The notes beneath the pieces were generated by a model. That model was not told the origin of the DNA. It made no database searches and was given only the letters and a program-made list of their open reading frames with translations. This document shows positions 55,123-64,000 of a DNA stretch of 64,000 nucleotides, piece after piece (position 1 is the first letter of the stretch; each line of letters starts with the position of its first letter). Made by a program: the position numbers and the translations under genes. The stretch spans positions 41,566 through 105,565 of the forward strand of contig JADNRY010000210.1 in NCBI GenBank assembly GCA_015501585.1, given 5' to 3'. The DNA is from Rhodocollybia butyracea (Eukaryota; Basidiomycota; Agaricomycetes; Agaricales; Omphalotaceae).

Positions 55123-56984
55123 CGTTCTCGGCCCTACAAATACACACAAACACTACTTTTGCATCTACTATGGCAGTAACTACACACGACTACTTAGTAT
55201 ACTTAGCCTACATAGAATATCTTGAGTCACTGGGCTTGAGGACTTTGCTTCCTTCTGCAAAGCATGGTAGAGCATGGTAGGTACTTGCATTGATTAGAGG
55301 ATTTGGCAAGCTTCCATGCTTGACATTACTAAAAACTTTATGTAGTTACAAGTGTGCGCTAATATGAGTGTTCATTCGTATAATTGAAGAGTATACGCTA
55401 TAGCGAAGCAACAGTTGCGGACAAAAAGGGTCCGGTTCCGGTCTGCCACAAAGTCATTCAAACACACCGGGGGGACCGGCACACTTGATTTCACACTGCC
55501 ATTAACGCAGTTGATTTTTTGATGATGTCATTCTATTGAAACGGCGTCCCGGCATTGATGCCTCATGATGGATCTTTCTCACCACATTATAGGTGATTGT
55601 ACACTACTTCTTGCAAGGTTTCTAAGCTAGCAGTGATAGAAGGCCCTGTTAGAGTACACAGTTGTTGCTTGGCAGTTGTTCCACATTTATGTACAGTTTA
55701 CTTATGAGTCACTCCATAGGTAGATTATAATTTTGTTATAATTCTAATTCACTCTTGCATTCTTACCCCCATGTTGTTGTGATTCCGCTCGCTATGAGTG
55801 TTGACGATTCCGCATCCCTCAACCGGCCCAGCATTTGATGCCAAAATCTCAGACATCATTATCCTTTATTTGTTGCATGCCAATTATTTGACAACTCACT
55901 GCAATTGATGCACCAATTGTTGAGCTCAAATACTATTCTCAAAGGGGTGCAGCTCCGAATTCTTGTACTAATTGCTTGGCAGTGGTGTAAGAAGCCTGGG
56001 GTCTGGAGGGCACAATGGTAAGTACTAGCCCTTACTAGGCTTGCTGTGAGCTTATTATTTGAGACTGATAGTAGATCTTGCACATGTAAGACTCTAGAGA
56101 CTACTATACCACTACTATATGGTACTTTTCTATTAGCCATGAAGCCCCTTGGTTCTATGTCCTCTTGGATGATTAAAAATGGCAGAAATAACAATTTATT
56201 GGCATTGACCTTGGGAGAAATTCTCAAAAGAATTGATTTATAGCTACATATTGTACTGATAAATGTTTTGTTGAGCAAAAGCTAGAAGATACACCTCCTT
56301 GTTCATGCAGTATAAGGAGGAACGCCGAAGATAAGGTGGGATTTGGTTGTGAGAAAGAATTAGGCGCCATACGGCATATGGGCGCCGTAATTATCAATGT
56401 ACGGATTCTGGTGTTTTCGAATGCTGCTTGGTTTAACGGTAGATGTAAGCACATATTTCCACATCTTGAAGTGGGACATAAATAAGAAGTAGTGGTGCGC
56501 AACTTTGTGCAGTGGGAAAGATCCATCAGGTATCAATTCGGCATCAATCAAAGTTTGTCACTTGGCCGGCACTTCAATTTAATAGGATGACATCATCAAA
56601 AAAAATCAACTGCGTACTAAATACACATAGTCTCTATTTACCTAAGCAGATATGTCGTGGCGAGGCCCTAACTCTTGCACTCTATCGTTTGCTGGAGAAA
56701 CTCTCTCTCCTATATTTGCCATTGTTATAGTTTGATGCACAAACTTGTTCGGAAAAATTCTACAATATGTGGCAACTTAGCAAGATTCTTGAGGAATAAA
56801 GAGAGATACTGAATTTTATAGTATATACAGGTCTTGTTGAAAGGAACTTGAGAACCAACACAGTCCCATTTGGGAACAATGCTACAGACATTGCGTCAGA
56901 TGTGTGCCCAGCAAATTATAACCAGTTACAACCGGGCTAACCTTAACATTAGAGAGCTGTCTAAAACACTGCCAAAACTGGCGA
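55123..56984. other. No gene recognised
   Basis: Frames at 55859-56278 and 56224-56551 (minus; LIPDGSFPLHKVAHHYFLFM) could be gene fragments, but no domain or exon structure is supported. Confidence 0.35.
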
Positions 56985-57036
56985 GTTAGGGGTTAGGGTT
57001 AGGATTAGGGTTGAGAATTTAGGGTTAGGGGGTTAA
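56985..57036 (+). repeat. Interstitial telomere-like TTAGGG repeats
   Basis: About six perfect or near-perfect TTAGGG units in 52 bp (TTAGGGG, TTAGGG, TTAGGA, TTAGGG, an interrupted unit, TTTAGGG, TTAGGGGG). TTAGGG is the telomere repeat of most basidiomycetes. Confidence 0.75.
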
Positions 57037-58369
57037 GGACCTGCATGGAACTTAGGAAGACCCAGGCCAGCAGAAGTATTGGTGTAAGCCTGCCATGGCT
57101 TACCACACTTGAACTGCCAAGTTGTGCTTATATACAATCCAGAGGCTGAACACATAGTTTGTGTTTATACTGCTGTTTTGACATAATGGTCAAAGCTGCT
57201 GGATTGTGACAAAGACCCATGTACAATTGGAAGTAAGAAACATTTCTATACATTAGACTAGATATTAGCATCTACCTCAGAGTACATATGTTGCTCTGGT
57301 ATGTACAGTTCTCATGCTTGAAGACTTCCACATCATAGGACTTCCACATCATAGACATACTTATGATATGTGTGTGTAAGCATGGAGCAAAGATAGACAT
57401 ATGAGCAGGAATAGAAAGGTCAAAGCGTGAAATACTGATCATATGAAGTACTACTCCAACAATACTTTCCGGAGCTTCTCCACAAAACTCTCTCCAATTT
57501 GGGGGATCGGCATGCCTTGCTGGGGGAAGGTCCAAACACTGACACCGCTTGCTGATCCATTGGCAGATATTATATGGCTGGATGCTGGTTCCACTGTTTG
57601 CTTGACGAGCATGGTATTCATATCAACCGATTTCTTCCAAGAAACGGGCCACGATGATGACAGTCAATAGATATATTGACTGGACAAAAAGAGAAGCATC
57701 ATGGAGCTTTTAGAGGTTATCTCTTCATGGAGATTAAGAATCAAAGACACACCGATATGGGAGCTCATTTTTGTGGCCAGCGAGGGATATATCTATGACA
57801 TCCCCAAGGCTGTTGCAGGCCCGGCGTTGAAGACCACACTGACATCTTCGGCGGTTAGCACTGCAACCCATGACGATGATATCATTGTCTCAGACTAGTT
57901 GAGTGGTCCATTGTTTACCTCACTTCTGTTACTAAATGCTCTATTCCTTTCCTATAGACGTTCACGCAGTTGGTTTTATCGTGGTTTTACCCATTGATAG
58001 CAGCATTACTCACCCTAGTATACATTGTCCCGTGCTAGTTAGTATGTAGTTTTGTAACGTATTGCGAGTAACAACAATGGTTTTATATGATATTACTACC
58101 CACTTTTGAATGTATAATGAGGTATAGTTGAAGCCTAAATGTAATGTATAATGAAGTATAAAATGGTATAATAGAACTGTATAAACGGGTATAACAGAGA
58201 ATAATGCACAAGGACTGAACACACAAAGGTGTATGATGAGGTATTTCCCGGTATCTTCATTACGCACTCGGGGTCCTATATATACCTCCCAAGATGCGTA
58301 TAATTGGGCATGATAGGCGTGTATACATGTGGATCATGCTCAATCACGATTGTGGAGAAATGCTGATGT
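57037..58369. other. No gene recognised
   Basis: Plus-strand frames at 57443-57670 and 57701-57898 (WELIFVASEGYIYDIPKAVA, ending DDDIIVSD) are adjacent and may be exons of an unknown gene. I cannot support a model. Confidence 0.3.
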
Positions 58370-59606
58370 CTATGTGTCTTCAGAAACACTGATAGTTGGG
58401 AGTTGAGCAGTTACATTGAGTCTTTCCACAATAGGTGCGCTGTCTGACTGGATGATAAGAATTATGGCAATTGGATACAGTGCCTGTAAGATCTTGACTA
58501 AGGTGTGTCTCAAGACGATAAAAAATCAAAATAGACTGACTGCTGAAGCCTCCCATACTGCGAGAGCAGTGTTTTGAACCAAAGCATTAGTCTCTGCACC
58601 TTCCTCTGGTGGTGCTGATGAGGACAGTATTGCTCCAATCAATGCAAAAAATTGTATAACTAGGAAAACTGCCCCAGATTCCACGAGAAAAAGTAGAATT
58701 TTTTGAGCCTGACTTTTCCTCCAGACTAATACTTCTCTCATTGTTCTGTAATGGGCCCTAGGATAATAGAGGTTGAAAGATAAGTTGCACGCTGATGGCA
58801 AATGTTCTTACCACGCTTTCCAGCCAATTAATGATGTTGCTGTCATATTTACTATGAATGACATGGCTGGAACAACCAAGTCCAGAACAGAAGTCAAAGT
58901 AACTTGTGAACCAATTGTTGTAAAATCATCAAAAATTAGATCCGCAATGAAGAGCCCTGTATACAGATGGGTCATGAACATGACAAGAATTGTAAAATGT
59001 ACCAAATGCATACCTGTGTTACAAATTAGGAATATTGCAAGCACAAACCGCCAGAATTTGTCATGAGGTAATAAAACCCAGGCTCTCCAGCAAATCACAA
59101 GGTCACCAGCCAAAATCTGAAAGCCAATTAAGTATTAACCAACAAGCATGCGCAAATCTCACCATGACATTAGATAAAGAACCCTCGATGTCAATCATAA
59201 TGCCCAAACTTAAAGAATAACTTGAAGTATCCCCCAAAAAGCGAAGTGTTATTTGACCAAAAACTATAATGCATCCAAGAATCATTTGCCCTATCCAAGA
59301 AAGCCCAATAAATATACAGCACAGAAGCTGTATTGCTTTGGGCTCTCTCCAAGTTTTGAAGCTAATCAGAGTTTAGTTGCTGACTAAATATTAGTGAGCA
59401 TTTGAAACACCTACTGTATCAAGTGAATGGCAATCACTATTCCCAGTGTAGCAATTGCTACATAGGATATCATGAGTATCTTAAGACCTCGACCCACGGT
59501 CAAGTGGATACCCACCAGAACTAACTGTGGCAATCACAAGGGTCATTATGTTGAGACAGCAATTGAATCCATTGTCAAAAAGTTGTTCTTGCTCTGCTGG
59601 TGTCAT
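58370..59606 (-). CDS. Seven-helix membrane protein, six exons
   Basis: Exons on the minus strand: 59606-59415, 59361-59163, 59116-59014, 58956-58812, 58757-58541 and 58483-58370, with introns of 46-57 nt and good GT/AG borders. Start MTPAEQEQLFDNGFN; end TISVSEDT before TAG. Hydrophobic helices: IMTLVIATV; ILMISYVAIATLGIVIAIHL; IQLLCCIFIGLSWIG...CIIVFG; ILAGDLVICWRAWVLL; FWRFVLAIFLIC; SVLDLVVPAMSFIVNMTATS; ILLFLVESGAVFLVIQFFAL; LYPIAIILIIQ. The DLVICWRAWVL motif and the LYPIAIILI end are typical of a large, uncharacterised seven-helix family in mushrooms; ligand unknown. In exon 1 the frame changes by one near 59515, either a small indel or an unusually short 38-nt intron. Confidence 0.7.
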
Positions 59607-59714
59607 ACTAGAAGTCAAGGTAACTGCTAGGATGGAGGAATGGCCTGATTGATTTGTTCTCTCTAGTTTTATATTTGCACAGGCTGAGGAATCAATAAAA
59701 CGCACAACACCACA

Positions 59715-59896
59715 CACTCCGAAAGTGGACAAATTTCTACCGAGCAGAAAAGGACACTGATGAAAAACACGTGATTTTCGATAAGCCATATAAGCTCATG
59801 GGAAATATCAGGTGACTGTCGATATACCCTGTATAGAAACACGTGACCTATCAGTCGACATTTCTGTTCGATTGAAATTTGTCCACTTTTGGAGTG
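59715..59896. mobile_element. 182-bp MITE upstream of the seven-helix gene
   Basis: Inverted arms CACTCCGAAAGTGGACAAAT (59715 onward) and its reverse-complement partner ending 59896 (CACTCCAAAAGTGGACAAAT), extending about 37 bp with a few mismatches, and ACA on both sides (59712-59714 and 59897-59899), a 3-bp target duplication. Each side of the loop carries AAACACGTGA (CACGTG at 59768 and 59840). It ends about 110 bp upstream of the start codon. Confidence 0.7.
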
Positions 59897-59899
59897 ACA

Positions 59900-60877
59900 G
59901 TATCCCAAGATTGTGTGAGATCATCTACAGAACCCGGGTCTTGATCAGAGCAGTTCTATTCAGTTGCTATGGCTGTCATAGCCGCTATGATCGACCAGCG
60001 GTGACAGCGGATCTCACAGCGGAGCGGTTTGACAGCAGTTTGACAGCGCGCTGTTTAGAGCCTGTTCGGATCATTCCACAAACCGAAAAAAACTTTGGAA
60101 TGCGCAATCGGATACCGGACCTGAACGGCCCACTTACTCCGGTGTAAGTTCTCCTACTGCCAACAGTTGGCCCACGGAGCAATGAGCTGGGCGAACTCGT
60201 CACTCTCTGATATATTATTGTATTATTTATTGCACATATAGTGTACTGAGTCATAGGAGGACATCCTGCTGCTATGTTTAAGCCCTTGGGCTACTTTAAT
60301 TGCCAGATGATTGCAACATTGTGCTACCAAACTTCAAACTAGAGTAGTTTCAAAGCCCATAAATCAAGCTACAGCTACTGGCATGCATGTTATACAACAT
60401 AATTTATACCAAAATACAACTTATTTTTACTCACTTTTTTGTCCTCAAAATGTTTGGGCCATTAGCATTTAGCGTCACTCTAGCGTGGGGGTGACACTGG
60501 GTTACACTTGTTAGAGTTATGGTCATCCTATTTGTATGTTGAATACCCCCCCATTTGGCAAATTTATTTGGCCTCCATATGGGTCTGTTATATATCTACT
60601 TAGCTTTGAATACATGCTATCTCCTTATAATATGTATTAGTTATGTTCACTTATTTTGCATTAGATGTGGCTCCAAATTTAGCTCCATATATGAAGCATA
60701 AGTAATTTTCAAGCATAGTACAGTGGCCAATCCTTGACAGTGGAAGAAATATAGCAACACTGCAACAGCCTCCACATACATGTTTAGTTCTAAAAGTGGA
60801 TGTGAACGGTTGCACCAGGGATGTGCTATCTACAGCCAAGCTCATACATACTAAGTCTTTGAAAGGTCACGCTGAGT
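59900..60877. other. No gene recognised
   Basis: A GC-rich patch with GACAGCGG/GACAGCG motifs lies at 59985-60060. The rest is AT-rich. Short ORFs only. Confidence 0.35.
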
Positions 60878-60981
60878 ATGTCAAGAACTTTTGATCGCGG
60901 GTTGGTCGGCAAAGCTCTCGGACTTAAAGTAGTTGATATTTCGGATTTATCGGTTGGAAGCCCCCTGGCCACAACACTTCT

Positions 60982-62506
60982 ATGGGTGCCACTTCTTTGC
61001 CTTTCTCATCTGGTGGAGTTTTCATCGAAACTGCTTTCAAGGAGGCTGCTCGAGAGTTAGAAGGCAGATTTTCGGTCGTGTCTGCGCAAAATTTCTTGGA
61101 AACATATCTTCCCGATGGATCCACTCCAATGCCGGAATTTAGAAGCAGTCCTTTCAGAAGAGTAGCTAATCAGAGCAGTGAGAAGGAAATGTATGAACCT
61201 TTGGTGTGTGTTTTTTGTTACTTGCTCCGAAATAACATCCTAACATTCACAGATCGAAGCCTTGACTCTGTATCTTAAGCAAGGTTGGACTTTGGCGAAT
61301 ACTTCTGACTCACCTGACCCCGACTCTGGATTCTTTGACGGCCACAATATCAAACCTGATCTCACTCTTTATTCTGACAAAGAGCCTTCCAATGATAATA
61401 AATGTCGTGCCTGTGACATGGAGACCTTCATTGAGCTAAAGTTCAATGAGAATGATGATGGTTTTGGCGACGATATCGAAGAGCTTGAAGATCTCTCTGG
61501 GAACCTCGCGACAACCGTGGTCAGCTCGTAGCATATCTAAACGCCATGCAAGCTTCTCAGTACCGCACCCATGGCTTCGGCGTCCTTGTTGCTGGGAAAA
61601 GATGTCGCCTTCTCCGGCATACACGCTCTGGCATCGAAGTTACTACGCGATTCAACTACACAGCTCATCCCCATCTCGCTACCTTCTTCTGGCGTCTCTC
61701 CCATGCTTCACCCGCTGTTCGCGGCATCGACGACACCTCGAGCCTGCTACTAGCGAGACGGCTACTACGATTCTCGATGCTTTCGGAAAACCCCTCTGGA
61801 AGGTACGCGTAAACGGCCGTTCTTACTACGTTTCTGTGGAATTCACGCGTAGCCATCACTATCCTGTTGGTCGTGGTACACGCTGTTTTGTGGCAGTAGA
61901 CTGCGAGACATGGCAAAAGTGCGTGCTTAAGGACACTTGGCGGATTATAGGCTACCATCGCGAGGGCGAGGTTTACAAGAGACTTCATGATAATTCTGTC
62001 CGAAACATTCCCCCCATTCCTGCTGAGGCTGACGTCGCTGGTGCCACTCATTCTTGTGGTGTCTTGGGTCCTGATTGGCGTTTTCCTAGCGCTGGCTATA
62101 CGGTTCGTCACCACCAGCATTACCCACAACGGCCCACCTGTACGAACTTTCTTCTCCCCATCTGTACCAAATTCTCGGGAAGATACTGGAGCGCTATAAA
62201 TATCGCTATTTAGCTCTTTTTGGTGACCCAGAGGAAGATAGAGAGGCGCAAAGGATCAAGGATGAGATTGAGAAGCACGATTGGATGGAAAATGCTCTGA
62301 GTAATGCATCAGGGAAAAAAGAGTGGGAGCATATTCTCGATCCTTCAGTGGATCAGGAAATCGAGCTGGAGAAGCATGAGAAGAGTACAAGGAAGAGAAA
62401 GTCACACTATAGAGAGTATGATATCGTTTTTGAGCGTAGAATGAAGCAACGGGGTGAGCGGGAACCAATTCCGCAGGAGGATGACAACGATTCGGATGGT
62501 ATGTAG
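60982..62506 (+). pseudogene. FunK1 kinase, copy B, decayed
   Basis: Starts inside the FunK1 N-terminal region (TSLPFSSGGVFIETAFKEAA); the first 30 or so residues of copy A are missing. The first intron (61204-61253) is conserved with copy A. Single-base losses near 61500 (SG|EPRD) and 61735 (DDT|EPAT) break the frame. After RHHQHY (about 62125) a deletion of roughly 570 bp relative to copy A removes the catalytic loop, the D-W motif and the next exon. The C-terminus resumes at KLSSPHLY and ends EDDNDSDGM with TAG at 62504-62506. It retains CVLKDTWRIIGY but no catalytic Asp, so it is inactive. Confidence 0.85.
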
Positions 62507-62719
62507 AGTTGTTAATACCCGTGTCGTAGAATGTAATGTATACATATGTGGATTCTCTAAACACAAGCTCACTGTCGCCCTCCTCCTTGAGACTCTCAAC
62601 GACAAACGTTGCAAACCAACGCGATTTTCACGGAGCATCGCACTTGGGACGTGGAAGCTTAATAATAGGACTCATTCTTTGGTGGCATTGAGAGGACCGA
62701 ACGTCACACTAGTGGCCGT

Positions 62720-62943
62720 GTGGTTACTACTACTACTGGGTTCTGCATCAAACCCAACCTCTACCTCCAACGCGCCACGACCCCACGTACCGTTTTCGAC
62801 CACTCCATTCTTCCTAGATGCCCATCGGGCCATCCCCATCAGCCGGCCTCAACTATATCAGCCTCGGCAACAAACTCACCCTCGCCTCTCAACCCAAAGG
62901 TCAACGGCTACATAGACAAGATATATGTCTACCTCAAGAATTA
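62720..62943 (+). pseudogene. MFS transporter fragment, copy 3
   Basis: After the conserved FunK1-MFS spacer, sequence matching GLNYISLG, LTLAS and YIDKIYVYLKN (62845-62943) is visible in scrambled frames. It stops at the point where copies 1 and 2 enter the Gly-rich loop. Confidence 0.6.
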
Positions 62944-63161
62944 AAACAAGAAAATCATACATTATCAAGCTTTCCGTGTCCCGAGTGTGAAAACCATGCT
63001 GGTTTGCAAAAGTTGGCGTTGAGTCCCCTTGTGTGATTGAGTGGCAAACACAATGGTCAGCTTTCGAACGCGGAGAAATAATAGTTTTAATGTATGTGTT
63101 TTAGAGAATCCACAAAATTCTCAGTGACAATATATTTAGAATAACAAGGATGTTAACGACT

Positions 63162-64000
63162 CTACACAGCATCATCACTGTCATCCTCCATCGGAACTGG
63201 TCCCTGCTCATCCAGTTGCTCCATTTCTACGCTCAAATATCATTCGATACTCTGTATAATGTGACTTCCTATGTCTTGCACTCTCATTGTTCTCCAGCCT
63301 GATTTCCTGATCCACTGAACGATCAAGAATAGCTTCCCAATTCTTGTTCCCTGATGCCTCGCTCAGAGCATTTTCCAGCCAATCATGCTTCTCAATCTCA
63401 TCCTTGATCCTTTGCGCCTCTCGATCTTCCTCTGGGTCACCGGAAGGAGCTGAATAGCGATATTTATAGCGGTCCAGTATCTTCCAGAGAACGTGGTACA
63501 GATACTGGGAAGAGAGTTTGTTACTGGTAGGCTGTTGCGCGACCAACCACTAACAATGTTTATTCTCGTGAATATATTCTGGCTGTCGAACCTCTGCAAC
63601 GCCTGTCCGCGCGAAAGCGGGTCATGTTATTGGGCGCATAACGAGCTGCACACCAGAGGTAGAACGAGCACGAATGATTCCAAATCGTCAGCAAACCGTT
63701 CGGATCTCTGGCTGCTCTTTCAAAAGTCGAGCAGCGGTGAATTGTAGAGTGCCCTTAGGGAGAGGAAGCGTGAACAATAGAGTAAAGTGTGGTGGAACGC
63801 ATACGTACAGCCTTTTCATAGACTCTCACCTCTTTCTCTCTTCGTGGTATTTGGAAACTTCCCAATCGATGAGCATGCCAGCGCCAGGCTTACCATATTT
63901 CAGAGCGAACCAATGATTATATTTCCAGCTGAAAAACATCGCGATGATCTACCTTTGCTTTGACGACAGCATCATGGTGTGCTGTAGGATGCGATAAATA
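63162..64000 (-). pseudogene. FunK1 kinase, copy C, decayed and cut by the window end
   Basis: Minus strand, tail to tail with copy B. From the right edge: HHDAVVKAKVDHRDVF then, one base out of frame, AGNIII (catalytic loop), GAGMLIDWEVSKYHEE (D-W motif), GTLQFTAARLLKEQP and FADDLESFVLV (each after a frameshift), YLWCAARYAPNNMTRF, then KILDRYKYRY, IEKHDWLENALSEASGNKNW and a tail ending DEQGPVPMEDDSDDAV with TAG at 63162-63164. At least four frameshifts. It has the same exon order as copy A. Confidence 0.8.

Noticed and set aside
1..64000. tRNA and rRNA genes
   Set aside because: I looked for T-arm and anticodon-arm patterns and conserved rRNA segments and saw none convincing; a covariance-model scan would be decisive.

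Overview
The window reads as TE-rich, gene-poor DNA of a filamentous basidiomycete, most likely Agaricomycetes. The evidence is a FunK1-type protein kinase with introns of about 50 nt, a fungal drug-transporter-like MFS family, a multi-exon seven-helix membrane protein of a type common in mushrooms, and several LTR retrotransposon families. I cannot name the genus from sequence alone. About half of the window is recognisable mobile DNA, and most of the cellular genes are broken.

Layout. 0.2-1.1 kb: decayed WD40 gene. 2.1-3.3 kb: unknown minus-strand gene remnant, split by a 374-bp foldback element flanked by TTAA. 5.07-8.31 kb: complete PIF/Harbinger element with 20-bp TIRs, a 3-bp target duplication, and convergent accessory-protein and DDE-nuclease genes. 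8.6-9.7 kb: decayed MFS gene. 10.3-12.5 kb: intact four-exon FunK1 kinase. 12.7-13.4 kb: second decayed MFS gene, interrupted by a gag-only LTR element (13,439-17,570, TSD GTTCA) and then by about 33.5 kb of nested repeats. Its C-terminal exons reappear at 51.2-51.7 kb. 17.6-51.2 kb: nest of repeats holding a 5'-truncated Copia element (minus strand, 21.75-30.6 kb) with two nested solo LTRs, a duplicated Copia tail at 31.3-32.5 kb, further LTR-like sequence at 35.3-36.2 and 38.3-40.35 kb, and a decayed Gypsy element (41.74-50.91 kb). 51.79-55.12 kb: second gag-only LTR element (minus strand, TSD TCTGA) whose 721-codon gag is intact and related to the gag of the Gypsy element. 57.0 kb: interstitial TTAGGG repeats. 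58.4-59.6 kb: seven-helix membrane protein gene with a 182-bp MITE just upstream. 61-64 kb: two FunK1 pseudogenes, tail to tail, around another MFS fragment.

Themes. First, a FunK1-MFS gene pair was duplicated and then decayed; only one kinase copy looks functional. Second, differences between the paired LTRs or TIRs are almost all transitions at CpG, and nearly all nonsense codons in the Copia and Gypsy polyproteins are TGA, which fits CGA to TGA. This suggests methylation deamination or a RIP-like process. Third, two LTR elements encode only Gag, so they probably depended on an autonomous Gypsy partner. One of them shares its post-LTR sequence, PPT-LTR junction and Gag family with the Gypsy copy in this window.

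Intron calls and frame comparisons were made by eye. No database search was run, so family names rest on recognised motifs.
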